22,609 bases of DNA from Desulfuromonadales bacterium (GCA_014860175.1 JACZKF010000534.1:1-22609), one strand, 5' to 3'. Positions 7,482 to 15,389 are shown, counted from the stretch's first letter. Notes: generated by a model from the sequence alone, not told the origin. A program made the numbers and translations.

Positions 7482-8509
7482 GCCTCGGGCGAATCGGTTG
7501 CGGGCTCCTCGGAGCGCCAGAGAATACCGGCGATGGCATGGAGCAGGGCCGGAACCCCTTCACCGGTAACCGCCGAGATCGGAAAAACGGTCAGCCCGCG
7601 ACCGGCAAAGGCCTCGGTGACCTCCGGGGCCAGCTGCCGGACTTCAGTGAGGTCCATTTTGGTCAGGACCACCAGCTGCGGTTTCTGCCGCAGCAAGGGA
7701 TTGTGCTGCTCCAGTTCATGGTTGATCAGGTCGAAATTCTCCAGCGGATCGCCGCTCTGCAGGGGGGAGGTGTCAACCAGGTGGAGAAACAGATCGGTGC
7801 GCTCGACGTGCTTGAGGAAGCGGGTCCCGAGCCCGTGCCCTTCGCTGGCCCCCACGATCAGACCGGGGATATCGGCCATGACAAAAGAGCGGTAGTCGCC
7901 ATAGCGCACCACCCCGAGGTTCGGCACCAGAGTGGTGAAAGGGTAATCGGCGATTTTTGGCCGGGCGGCCGAGACGGCACTGATCAGGGTCGATTTGCCG
8001 GCATTGGGGAAGCCGACCAGGCCGACATCCGCCAGCAGCTTGAGCTCCAGGCGCAGCCAGCGCTCCTCACCGGGGATCCCCGGCTGAGTGTGACGAGGCG
8101 CCCGGTTGGTCGAGGTGGCAAAGCGGGCGTTGCCGCGGCCGCCACGGCCGCCGCGCAGCAGCACCAGCTGCTGCCCCGGCTCGGTCAGGTCGGCCAAGAT
8201 CTCCCCGGTCTCCTCGTCGCGCACCAAAGTCCCGGGGGGGACCCGCAGCTGCATCGACTCCCCGTTTTTGCCGTGCATGTTCTTGCCGCGGCCATGTTCG
8301 CCGTTGCCGGCCTTGTAGTGCTGACGGTAACGCAGGTCGAGCAGCGTCCCGAGCCCCGGATCGACCTCGAGGACGATATCACCGCCATCGCCGCCGTCGC
8401 CGCCGTCGGGGCCGCCCAGAGGGATAAATTTCTCCCGCCGGAAAGAGAGGCAGCCGCGCCCCCCATTGCCAGCTTTGGCATAAATTTTTACTTCATCGAC
8501 AAACTGCAT
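7478..8509 (-). CDS. obgE: GTPase ObgE/CgtA, 50S ribosome assembly factor
   Basis: 343 residues. Glycine-rich Obg domain (1-158), then the G domain: G1 GFPNAGKS (166-173), G2 Thr192/Thr193, G3 DIPG (213-216), G4 TKMD (283-286) and G5 SAV (312-314). Obg binds the 50S subunit, links GTP and ppGpp levels to ribosome assembly, and is usually essential. The C-terminal tail is very short (about 15 residues, acidic), unlike the longer tail of E. coli. GAGGA lies seven bases before the ATG and contains the stop codon of the preceding membrane-protein gene, so the two are probably translated together. Clustering with L21 and L27 is the classical rplU-rpmA-obg arrangement. Confidence 0.97.
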   Translation of the reverse strand: MQFVDEVKIYAKAGNGGRGCLSFRREKFIPLGGPDGGDGGDGGDIVLEVDPGLGTLLDLRYRQHYKAGNGEHGRGKNMHGKNGESMQLRVPPGTLVRDEETGEILADLTEPGQQLVLLRGGRGGRGNARFATSTNRAPRHTQPGIPGEERWLRLELKLLADVGLVGFPNAGKSTLISAVSAARPKIADYPFTTLVPNLGVVRYGDYRSFVMADIPGLIVGASEGHGLGTRFLKHVERTDLFLHLVDTSPLQSGDPLENFDLINHELEQHNPLLRQKPQLVVLTKMDLTEVRQLAPEVTEAFAGRGLTVFPISAVTGEGVPALLHAIAGILWRSEEPATDSPEA

Positions 8510-8512
8510 GCT

Positions 8513-9130
8513 TTATTCCTCGGTTCTGGGGTCGGAGGGCTCCCCCGCCAACCGGCGTTCAGCTGCCAGCCAGCGAAACACCCCGACGCCGATATATAAG
8601 GCTCCCACAGTCTCCATCGCTTCTTCCCAGAAGAGCTGTGAAGGTTTATCCAGGGGGAAAATTTTCTGGTCAAAGAAGGAGCCGAGCAGATAAAGACACC
8701 CCCCGAGCAGCAACGTCCACCCCCAGTGGGAGTGCAGCCCCTGCCTCGCCCAGCTGCCGAGGTGGCGCCAATTTCTTGCTGCGGCAACCAGGACCGCCAG
8801 CCACAACAGTCCGAGCAGCAGGTCGCGCCCGTCGCCGTCGCCCATGTAGATCAGCCAGCCGGGGAGATCGAAGCGATCGACCTCAAGCTCCCGCAACAGG
8901 ATGGAGAGGAGGGCAACGCCGATAAAAAAACCGGGCCACCGCCGCTCTCCCCGTCGCCATTGCGGGCTTCTGGCCAGCAGCGCCAGCAGGGCGACCGCCA
9001 GCAAGATGGCCTGCAGACTCTCCAACACCCCGTTCTCCCGGGCAATTCCCGGCAGAACCAAAGAGAGCCCCCACAACAGCAACAGCAGGGCGCCAGAGAC
9101 GGGAAGCATGATTCTGAGAAAACCGGACAT
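8513..9130 (-). CDS. Polytopic membrane protein of unknown function, coupled to obgE
   Basis: 205 residues, strongly hydrophobic, with about five or six likely membrane segments (near 8-28, 38-53, 66-80, 103-118, 137-152, 173-187). Acidic and aromatic residues sit at segment ends: REN-GVLE (31-37), LRELEVDRF (79-87), and FWEEAMETVG (167-176). I do not recognise the family. It lies between the L27 terminator and obgE; its TAA stop falls inside the obgE ribosome binding region, three bases before that ATG. The start is uncertain: ATG at 9130 or 9109, neither with a clear Shine-Dalgarno. Hydrophobicity, codon use like its neighbours and the tight coupling argue that it is a real gene. Confidence 0.75.
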   Translation of the reverse strand: MSGFLRIMLPVSGALLLLLWGLSLVLPGIARENGVLESLQAILLAVALLALLARSPQWRRGERRWPGFFIGVALLSILLRELEVDRFDLPGWLIYMGDGDGRDLLLGLLWLAVLVAAARNWRHLGSWARQGLHSHWGWTLLLGGCLYLLGSFFDQKIFPLDKPSQLFWEEAMETVGALYIGVGVFRWLAAERRLAGEPSDPRTEE

Positions 9131-9182
9131 GGTTTTCAGGAAGCGGTCCTACCGCGACCGGCCCACGAAGAGCCGGCGCTCG

Positions 9183-9221
9183 AAAACAAAAGCCCGAAGT
9201 TCACCGGGAACCTCGGGCTTT
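9183..9221 (-). terminator. Rho-independent terminator after rplU-rpmA
   Basis: On the minus strand a nine-base stem (AAAGCCCGA with TCGGGCTTT) continues, after one mismatch, into GTTC/GAAC around a five-base loop, and is followed by TGTTTT. It starts 25 bases beyond the rpmA stop and lies before the membrane protein/obgE pair, separating ribosomal protein expression from obgE. The stem is symmetrical, so some activity on the other strand is possible. Confidence 0.85.
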
Positions 9222-9245
9222 GTGCTTGGGTCGGCGGTAACGCGA

Positions 9246-9500
9246 TCAGGCGGCGTAGACGCTGACTTTCTTCTTGTCCCGGCCTTTGCGCTCGAACTTC
9301 ACCACTCCGTCCACCAGGGCAAACAGGGTGTAGTCCTTACCGCAACCGACATTGGTGCCGGGGTGGACAGTGGTTCCGCGCTGGCGGATCAGAATCGAGC
9401 CGGCAGTCACCTTCTCGCCGCCGAACCGCTTTACGCCCAGGCGCTTGCCGGCGCTGTCACGGCCGTTTCTCGAGCTGCCCATGCCTTTTTTGTGGGCCAT
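9246..9500 (-). CDS. rpmA: 50S ribosomal protein L27
   Basis: 84 residues, full length. The N-terminus MAHKKGMGSSRNGRDS is typical of L27, whose flexible N-terminal arm reaches towards the peptidyl transferase centre; there is no cleavable Firmicutes-type extension. Also conserved are LGVKRFGGE, AGSILIRQRGT, HPGTNVGCGKDYTLFAL and G-VKFE. The ribosome binding site AAGGAG six bases before the ATG overlaps the rplU TAA stop, giving coupled, near-equal synthesis with L21. A terminator follows. Confidence 0.98.
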   Translation of the reverse strand: MAHKKGMGSSRNGRDSAGKRLGVKRFGGEKVTAGSILIRQRGTTVHPGTNVGCGKDYTLFALVDGVVKFERKGRDKKKVSVYAA

Positions 9501-9510
9501 GGTGGTCTCC

Positions 9511-9819
9511 TTACGCTTGAATGCCCGTAATCTTCAGGCGAGTGATAGGCTGACGGTGTCCATACATCTTACGATAGGTCTTGCGCCGCCGGGAGTGGAA
9601 AACAAGGATCTTCTTGTCCTTGTCCTGCTCCACGATGCGGGCCACAACCTTCGCGCCTGGCAGAAGAGGTGTTCCGATTTTTACCTCTTCACCGCCGACC
9701 ATGAGGACCTCGCTCAGCTCGATGGTATCGCCCACCGCGCCCTCGATCTTCTCGACCTTCAACAGGTCGCCTTCGGAAACTTTGTACTGTTTACCTCCGG
9801 TCTTAATCACCGCGTACAT
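9511..9819 (-). CDS. rplU: 50S ribosomal protein L21
   Basis: 102 residues, full length. It starts MYAVIKTGGKQYKV and ends in the RRRKTYRKMYGHRQPITRLKI stretch that contacts 23S rRNA. L21 binds domain VI region RNA during 50S assembly. GAGGTGA lies seven bases before the ATG. It is the first gene of the rplU-rpmA transcript, with a strong sigma-70 promoter 49-77 bases upstream. Confidence 0.98.
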   Translation of the reverse strand: MYAVIKTGGKQYKVSEGDLLKVEKIEGAVGDTIELSEVLMVGGEEVKIGTPLLPGAKVVARIVEQDKDKKILVFHSRRRKTYRKMYGHRQPITRLKITGIQA

Positions 9820-9867
9820 GTGAATCTCACCTCGCTCTCAAAAAACTATTATTACCGGTAACGGGGC

Positions 9868-9896
9868 ACTATAGTCACCCGAACGCCCCTTGTCAA
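9868..9896 (-). promoter_or_regulatory. Strong sigma-70 promoter of rplU-rpmA
   Basis: On the minus strand, TTGACA (9891-9896, 6/6) and TATAGT (9868-9873, 5/6) are spaced by 17 bases. The predicted start near 9861 falls at the palindrome TTACCGGTAA (9852-9861) and gives a leader of about 42 nt ending in the rplU ribosome binding site. The promoter lies just beyond the rng stop, so L21/L27 can be made independently of RNase G. Confidence 0.8.
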
Positions 9897-9919
9897 GAGG
9901 AAAGGTCAGCCGCGGAAAG

Positions 9920-11425
9920 TCACCCCACCACCAGCTCGAACTGCTCCAGGTGGAAGCCGGGACGGGCGGTGACCGCGATCTGTTTGCCGAAACGCTGCTC
10001 CAACTCCTCCAGACTGCCGCGCTCGTCGTCGAACAGCAGGGCGGCGACATCGGGATGCATCTGCAAGGTAATTCGCTCACCGGGCAGGTCGCGGATCTCC
10101 CGCCGCAGTTCACGGAAGATTTCGTAAGCCATGGTGATGCGGCTCTTCACGTAGCCCTTCCCCTCGCAGTAGGGGCACGCCTCGCACAGGGTGCGACCGA
10201 TACTCTCGCGCACCCGCTTGCGGGTCATCTCCACCAGTCCGAGCTCGGAGATCTTCAGGATGTTGGTCTTGGCCTTGTCCTGTTTGAGCACCTCTTCCAG
10301 CGCCGAGTGCACCTTTTCCCGGTGCGCCTCCTTCTCCATGTCGATAAAATCGATGATGATCAGGCCGCCGAGATTGCGCAGCCGCAGCTGGTAGGCGATC
10401 TCCTTCACCGCCTCCAGATTGGTTTTGAGGATGGTGTCTTCCAGATTGTGCTTGCCGACGAAGCGGCCGGTGTTGACATCGATGGCGGTAAGCGCCTCGG
10501 TCTGCTCGATGATGATGTAGCCGCCGCTCTTCAGCCAGACTTTGCGCCCCAGAGCCCGGGCGATCTCCACCTCCAGGCCAAAGGCGTCGAAGATCGGCTC
10601 GTCGTCCTCGGACAGTTCGATGCTGTACCGCAGCTTGGGCATGAAGGTGCCGATGAAGCGGACGATCTTGTCGTACTCGACCTGGGAGTCGACGACGATC
10701 CGGGCGACCTCCTCGGTGAGAATGTCGCGCAGCACCTTGCTGGTGACGTCGAGATCGGAATGGATCAGCGCCGGGGCGCCGCGGGTCTCCCGCCGGCGGG
10801 AGATTTCCTGCCACAGCCCGACCAGGAAGTCGAGATCGCTGCGCAGGTCTTCCTCACTCTTCCCTTCGGCGGCGGTGCGGACGATGAAGCCGCTGCCGCG
10901 AGGGCGGATGCGCTCCATGAGTTCGCGCAGTCTCCCCTTCTCCTCTTCATTTTCGATCCGGCGGGAGATCCCCACATGATCGACCGTCGGCATCAGCACC
11001 AGATGCCGCCCCGGGAGGGAAATATGGGAGGTGATGCGGGCCCCCTTGGTACCGATCGGCTCCTTGGCCACCTGCACCAGCAACTCCTGCCCTTCCTGCA
11101 GCAGGTCTTCGATGGGCGGCAGCGGTGGCCGCTCGGCCTCTTCGCCGGCAACGGGGTGGGGGCGGCCCTCCTCGATGAACTGCTCCACCGCCTCCATTTC
11201 GTCGAGGACGTCGGCCACATAGAGAAAAGCCGCCTTCTCCAGGCCGATGTCGACAAAGGCGGCCTGCATTCCGGGGAGGACGCGGATCACCTTCCCCTTG
11301 TAGATGTTGCCCACAATCCCCCGTTCCCGGCTGCGCTCGATATACAGCTCCGCAATATGGCCGTTTTCCAGCAGGGCCACCCGGGTTTCGTGGGAGGTGG
11401 TGTTAATGACCAGTTCCTTGGTCAT
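9920..11425 (-). CDS. rng: Ribonuclease G (RNase E/G family)
   Basis: 501 residues, RNase G length without the long RNase E scaffold tail. It is a 5'-end-dependent endoribonuclease that matures 16S rRNA 5' ends and decays mRNAs. Domains: S1 RNA-binding (about 37-125), 5'-sensor/RNase H-like region, then the catalytic DNase-like domain with metal ligands Asp316 (TAIDVNTG) and Asp359 (LIIIDFID). The zinc link is CPYCEGKG with Cys417 and Cys420, which joins subunits in the tetramer. GGAGG lies five bases before the ATG at 11425. Downstream are L21 and L27; upstream, 148 bases away, is the radical SAM gene. Confidence 0.95.
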   Translation of the reverse strand: MTKELVINTTSHETRVALLENGHIAELYIERSRERGIVGNIYKGKVIRVLPGMQAAFVDIGLEKAAFLYVADVLDEMEAVEQFIEEGRPHPVAGEEAERPPLPPIEDLLQEGQELLVQVAKEPIGTKGARITSHISLPGRHLVLMPTVDHVGISRRIENEEEKGRLRELMERIRPRGSGFIVRTAAEGKSEEDLRSDLDFLVGLWQEISRRRETRGAPALIHSDLDVTSKVLRDILTEEVARIVVDSQVEYDKIVRFIGTFMPKLRYSIELSEDDEPIFDAFGLEVEIARALGRKVWLKSGGYIIIEQTEALTAIDVNTGRFVGKHNLEDTILKTNLEAVKEIAYQLRLRNLGGLIIIDFIDMEKEAHREKVHSALEEVLKQDKAKTNILKISELGLVEMTRKRVRESIGRTLCEACPYCEGKGYVKSRITMAYEIFRELRREIRDLPGERITLQMHPDVAALLFDDERGSLEELEQRFGKQIAVTARPGFHLEQFELVVG

Positions 11426-11507
11426 GTCAACCTCCGAAAAGCTGAATTTTTATTCAAAAAAAAGCGAGTAAGTTGATTTAGCGAGCTGGCTCTCTCTGCT
11501 CCGCGCC

Positions 11508-11548
11508 GATCGGACCGATCGGTCGGATCGGACCGATCGGTCCGATCG
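11508..11548. repeat. GC-rich nonamer array between the radical SAM gene and rng
   Basis: Four head-to-tail 9-mers (GATCGGACC, GATCGGTCG, GATCGGACC, GATCGGTCC) plus GATCG fill 41 bases of the 148-base gap. Positions 11526-11547 form a perfect 22-base palindrome, so the RNA can fold. The remaining gap shows no convincing promoter; it has a run of eight T on the minus strand (about 11456-11463) without a matching stem. The same word family occurs at 6243-6274. Confidence 0.8.
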
Positions 11549-11573
11549 AAAGCAACCTTGGGCGCGAAGAGAA

Positions 11574-14066
11574 CTACCCGAGCGTCACCGCCGTCTTGCG
11601 GATGCGCAGCTCCCGCACCGCCTCGGTCGACAGGCCGAGGAGCCAGGCCGTAATCGGCACCGGACTCCCCCGGCGCAGCGCGATCCGCAGGCTCCCCTCT
11701 TCCAGCCGGAGGTCGGTGACGTCCGGGCGCAGATCGATGGCGACCGCCTTACCGTGCTTCTCCCGGGTGGTGGGGAGACTCTGCAAAGAGAGGAATTCGG
11801 TGACCCGCGCGGGCAGTTCGGCCGGGACGGCGGCCGGCAGCAGCACCTGCCAGTGCGATTCCTTTATGCTAACAGAGGGGGAAGGGGTCTGCCAGGGGAC
11901 CGCCTCCCCTTCAACGACCCGAAAACCGGCCGGCAGCTCGGCGTTGAGCGCGGCGACCGTTTCCGCCCCCCCCCAGGGGCGGTAGAGTTCGAAGTCGAGA
12001 ATCTCGGCCTCGCTCTCCACCCCGGTCGGCAGGGCATCCGGGAAAGAGATCCGCGGCGCCGGGTGAAAACCGCCCGAATAGCGCACCGGCAGACCGGCAC
12101 GACGCGCCGCCCGGTGCACCACGGTCATGAACTCCAGATGGGTGACAAAGCGGGCGGCACCGTCCTTGCGCAGGCGCAGCCGCACCTTGTAGCGATCCTC
12201 CGCCGCCGGTTCGGGCTCCGCAGCCGCCTCCGGGAGGTGGATCTCGTCCCGGTCGGCAAGGCGCATGCGCAACTGGTCGAAATCACACACCCCGCAGCCG
12301 GTGCAGCCGTCGCGGCAGTCGGCCGTCGGCTCGCCGGTCACCGCCCGGCGCCGCTCGGCCAGGAAATAGGCCTTGGGGACACCGCAGTCGAGATGATCCC
12401 AGGGGAGGATCTCCTCCTCATCGCGCTGGCGCAGGTACCAGCTCGGGTCGAGGCCGGCGGTGGCAAAAGCGTCCTGCCAACGCTCGAAGTCGAAATGCTC
12501 GCTCCAGCCATCGAAGCGGCAGCCGGCATCGACGGCCGCCTCCAACACCCGACCCAGGCGCCGGTCGCCGCGGGCAAACACCCCTTCGAGGAAGGAGAGC
12601 TGCGCGTCGTGCCATTTGAAATTCAGCCGCCGGGGACGCAGCCCCTCGCGCAGCCGCTGTTGGCGGCGGCGGGTCTCGGCGATGCCGATCTGCGCCTCCC
12701 ACTGGAACGGGGTGTGCGCCTTGGGGACGAAGGTGGAGACGGCGACGTTGACGTCGTTGCCGCCGGCCGTCCCTTTGCCGCTGCGCTTGACCCGGGCCGC
12801 CAGCTCGACAATGGCATCGAGGTCGGCGTCGGTCTCCGTCGGCAGGCCGGTCATGAAGTAGAGCTTGATCAGGCGCCAGCCGAGACTATAAGCGGCGCCG
12901 GTGGCGGCCAACAGATCCTCTTCGGTGATCCCCTTGTTGATCACCTGGCGCAGCCGCTCGGTCCCCGCCTCCGGGGCGAGGGTGAAACCGGTCTTGCGGA
13001 CTTTCTTGATCTCCTCCATCAGCTCCGGGGTCAGTGAACCGACCCGCAGGCTGGGGAGGGAGACCGCCACCCGATCGGCGGCATGCCGGGCCATCAGCGC
13101 CTTGAGCAGCGGCTCCAGACAGCCGTAATCGCCGGTGGAGAGCGACAGCAGGGAGATCTCCTCGTAGCCGCTCGAAGCCAGTGCCTGCTCGACCAGTTCG
13201 GCCACCTTATGCGGCGAGCGCTCGCGCACCGGCCGGTAGAGGTAGCCTGCCTGGCAGAAGCGGCAGCCGCGGGTACAGCCGCGGGCGATCTCCACCGAGA
13301 CCCGGTCATGCACGGCTTTCATAAAGGGGATTATGGGGGCCGCCGGGTAGGGGGCGCTCTCCAGGTCGTGCAGAAACCGTCGGCGCACCCGCTCCGCTCC
13401 GGGGCGCAAGGGGTGAATGGCGGCGATCCGACCGTCCTGGAGGTGGTCGACGGCATAAAAAGAAGGGACATAGACCCCCTCGATGGCCGCCAGCCGCTCC
13501 AGCAGGGCGGCGCGCCCTTCTCCGGCGCGCTTGGACTCCCGCACGGCGGCCGCCAGCTCGACTACCGCCTCCTCGCCGTCGCCCAGCACTGCGGCATCGA
13601 TGAAATCGGCCAGCGGTTCCGGATTGAAGGCGCAGGGACCGCCGACCACAATCAGCGGCTGATGTTCATCGCGGGCCTCGCGCCGGCGCGCAATGCCGGC
13701 CAGATCGAGCATGTTGAGGAGGTTGCTGTAGGAAAGTTCGTACTGCAGAGTAAAGCCGATGATGTCGAAGCTGGCCAGGGGGCGCCCGCCGTCGTGGGAG
13801 AGCAGCGGGGCGCCGGCGCCGCGCAGGTGCTCTTCCATATCCGGCCAAGGAGCATAGACCCGCTCGGCGGCCGTCCATTCCAGGCCATTGAGGACATGGT
13901 AGAGGATGGCGAAGCCGAGATGGCTCATCCCTACTTCGTAAACGTCAGGAAAGGCGAGGGCGAAATTGACCTCCACCTGGGTGGGGTCTTTGCGGATGCT
14001 CCCCGGCTCGCCTCCCAGATAGCGGGAGGGGCGACTTACCCGGGACAGAAACTTCTCTAGGCTCAT
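11574..14066 (-). CDS. Fused radical SAM protein (TIGR03960-like) with C-terminal DUF2344 (TIGR03936-like) domain; function unknown
   Basis: 830 residues from the ATG at 14066; 32 further in-frame residues upstream look non-coding. The N-terminal part (1-250) resembles the B12-binding-like region of this family. A radical SAM core follows with the [4Fe-4S] motif CTRGCRFC (Cys264, 268, 271), then GDYGC (312-316), TLAPEAGTERLR (362-373) and FMTGLPTETD. A four-Cys cluster CRDGCTGCGVC (584-594) suggests an extra metal centre. The last 200 residues are DUF2344, with GGFHPAPRISFPDALP. The family often neighbours rng, rplU and obg, so RNA or ribosome modification is plausible but unproven. The upstream ribosome binding site is weak (GGAAG). 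Confidence 0.9.
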   Translation of the reverse strand: MSLEKFLSRVSRPSRYLGGEPGSIRKDPTQVEVNFALAFPDVYEVGMSHLGFAILYHVLNGLEWTAAERVYAPWPDMEEHLRGAGAPLLSHDGGRPLASFDIIGFTLQYELSYSNLLNMLDLAGIARRREARDEHQPLIVVGGPCAFNPEPLADFIDAAVLGDGEEAVVELAAAVRESKRAGEGRAALLERLAAIEGVYVPSFYAVDHLQDGRIAAIHPLRPGAERVRRRFLHDLESAPYPAAPIIPFMKAVHDRVSVEIARGCTRGCRFCQAGYLYRPVRERSPHKVAELVEQALASSGYEEISLLSLSTGDYGCLEPLLKALMARHAADRVAVSLPSLRVGSLTPELMEEIKKVRKTGFTLAPEAGTERLRQVINKGITEEDLLAATGAAYSLGWRLIKLYFMTGLPTETDADLDAIVELAARVKRSGKGTAGGNDVNVAVSTFVPKAHTPFQWEAQIGIAETRRRQQRLREGLRPRRLNFKWHDAQLSFLEGVFARGDRRLGRVLEAAVDAGCRFDGWSEHFDFERWQDAFATAGLDPSWYLRQRDEEEILPWDHLDCGVPKAYFLAERRRAVTGEPTADCRDGCTGCGVCDFDQLRMRLADRDEIHLPEAAAEPEPAAEDRYKVRLRLRKDGAARFVTHLEFMTVVHRAARRAGLPVRYSGGFHPAPRISFPDALPTGVESEAEILDFELYRPWGGAETVAALNAELPAGFRVVEGEAVPWQTPSPSVSIKESHWQVLLPAAVPAELPARVTEFLSLQSLPTTREKHGKAVAIDLRPDVTDLRLEEGSLRIALRRGSPVPITAWLLGLSTEAVRELRIRKTAVTLG

Positions 14067-14105
14067 GGATGAATGACTTCCGGAATCTATTGGGGGAAAA
14101 GAGGA

Positions 14106-14135
14106 AAGATAGCATGGAACCCGGTCGCGGCTCAA
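14106..14135 (-). promoter_or_regulatory. Candidate sigma-70 promoter for the radical SAM/rng run
   Basis: On the minus strand, TTGAGC (14130-14135, 4/6) and TATCTT (14106-14111, 4/6) are 18 bases apart. The predicted start is about 34 bases before the ATG at 14066. It lies back to back with the candidate plus-strand promoter at 14142-14170, so shared control is possible. Confidence 0.4.
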
Positions 14136-14141
14136 CTCAGT

Positions 14142-14170
14142 TTGTCGCCAGGCGGCGATCATGCTATTCT
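14142..14170 (+). promoter_or_regulatory. Candidate sigma-70 promoter for the PHP phosphoesterase gene
   Basis: TTGTCG (14142-14147, 4/6) and TATTCT (14165-14170, 4/6) are separated by 17 bases. The predicted start near 14177 leaves a short leader that contains the AAAGGAG ribosome binding site. It fits the divergent arrangement with the radical SAM gene. Confidence 0.42.
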
Positions 14171-14193
14171 GGTTCTTTTGAAAGGAGCGCCCC

Positions 14194-14916
14194 TTGCCCC
14201 CGTTGACCCAGTGCCAGACTGACCTGCACGTCCATACCGTCGCTTCCGGCCATGCCTACAGCACCGTTGAAGAGATCGCCCGGGAGGCGGCCCGCCGACA
14301 GCTGCGACTGGTCGGCCTCACCGACCACGGCCCCGGGCTCCCCGGCGGCCCGCATCTCTACCATTTTCGCGCCCTGCGCTTCATCCCCCCGGTTCTGCAT
14401 GGGGTGCGCCTGCTGCGCGGTGTGGAGGCCAATATCACCGCCCCGGGGGAGCTCGACCTGCCGCAGGACGTCCTCGACACTCTCGATCTGGTGCTGGCCG
14501 GCTTCCACGAAGGGTGCGGCTTTGACGCCCGGGGGGAGAAGGCCAATACGGCAGCGGTGCTGCGACTGATGGAGCGACCGGAGGTGAAGGTGATCGTCCA
14601 TCCGGGCAACCCCAACTTCCCCCTCGACTACCCGGCGCTGGTACGGCAGGCGGCGGCCACCGGCACCGCCATGGAAATCAACAACTCCTCCTTTACCCTC
14701 AGCCGCCACGGCAGCGAGGGGAACTGCCACACCATCGCCCGGCTCTGCGCCCGGCTCGGCGCGCCGGTGGCCTTGGGGAGCGATGCCCACATTGCCCAAG
14801 GGGTAGGGGAATTCGAGGCGGCTCTGGAAGCGCTGCGCCAGGCCGAACTCCCGGCTGACCAGGTGGTGAACCGGACCCTCGAATCAACCCTGGCTTTTCT
14901 CGGCCTGGCGGAGTGA
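14194..14916 (+). CDS. PHP-domain metal-dependent phosphoesterase (YcdX-like)
   Basis: 240 residues. The PHP signature is clear: DLHVHT (His12, His14), His20, LTDHGPG, GVEANI, IVHPGNPNFPLD, and the closing SDAH. These residues normally hold a trinuclear metal site that hydrolyses phosphate esters; the layout resembles E. coli YcdX and the stand-alone PHP phosphatases, whose natural substrate is not settled. The start is a TTG at 14194 with a strong AAAGGAG six bases upstream; no ATG is available near the conserved N-terminus. The stop is three bases before the next gene. Confidence 0.88.
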   Translation: MPPLTQCQTDLHVHTVASGHAYSTVEEIAREAARRQLRLVGLTDHGPGLPGGPHLYHFRALRFIPPVLHGVRLLRGVEANITAPGELDLPQDVLDTLDLVLAGFHEGCGFDARGEKANTAAVLRLMERPEVKVIVHPGNPNFPLDYPALVRQAAATGTAMEINNSSFTLSRHGSEGNCHTIARLCARLGAPVALGSDAHIAQGVGEFEAALEALRQAELPADQVVNRTLESTLAFLGLAE

Positions 14917-14919
14917 TCG

Positions 14920-15312
14920 ATGACCGAAAAACCGTACGAGCCGACCATTTTGCCCCCCGAACCTCCAGCCCCGACCGCCGCCGAAGAGCGCTCCTGGGCC
15001 ATGGCCTGCCACCTGGCCGGTTTTCTCTTCTATTTCTTCCCTTTCGGCCACATTTTCGGACCGCTGGCGATCTGGCTGCTGCGGGGCGAGAAATATCCGC
15101 TGGTCAACGACCAGGGGAAAGAAGTCCTCAATTTCCAGATTTCCGTCACCCTCTACCTGGTGGTCTCGGCCATTTTGGCTCTGGCAGTCATCGGCTTCGT
15201 GCTGATGGGGCTGCTGGCGCTGTTTCATTCCATCGTGATGATCGTGGCCGCCGTTCGCGCCAAAGGGGGAGAGCGCTACCGCTACCCGCTGACGATCCGG
15301 TTCATCAAGTAG
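14920..15312 (+). CDS. DUF4870 (Tic20-like) small membrane protein
   Basis: 130 residues. A proline-rich, acidic N-terminus (1-22) is followed by the DUF4870 pattern: ERSWAMACHLAGFLFYFFPFGHIFGPLAIWL, then a polar loop GEKYPLVNDQGKEVLNFQISVTLY (a hallmark), then a long hydrophobic hairpin (77-113). The C-terminus YRYPLTIRFIK is also typical. About three membrane segments are expected. Function is unknown in the family. GGAG lies just before the ATG, inside the end of the PHP gene, so the two are cotranscribed. Confidence 0.85.
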   Translation: MTEKPYEPTILPPEPPAPTAAEERSWAMACHLAGFLFYFFPFGHIFGPLAIWLLRGEKYPLVNDQGKEVLNFQISVTLYLVVSAILALAVIGFVLMGLLALFHSIVMIVAAVRAKGGERYRYPLTIRFIK

Positions 15313-15327
15313 CTGCTTCAGTTTCCC

Positions 15328-15356
15328 TTGCCAAAGAGGGGCATTTCGGCTAAAAA
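15328..15356 (+). promoter_or_regulatory. Candidate sigma-70 promoter of the carbonic anhydrase gene
   Basis: TTGCCA (15328-15333, 5/6) and TAAAAA (15351-15356, 4/6) are spaced by 17 bases, with a predicted start about 27 bases before the ATG at 15390. The gene may also be read from the PHP promoter, since no terminator is visible after the DUF4870 gene. Confidence 0.42.
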
Positions 15357-15389
15357 AGCGCGAGCTCAAAATTTATCGGGAGAGGCCGC

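Noticed and set aside
9852..9861. Palindrome TTACCGGTAA in the rplU leader as an L21 autoregulatory RNA or riboswitch
   Set aside because: Ten bases at the predicted transcription start are too little to define a structured leader; no second conserved stem was seen.
9890..11476. 528-codon plus-strand frame opposite rng
   Set aside because: Antisense shadow in GC-rich DNA; rng carries all catalytic motifs on the minus strand.
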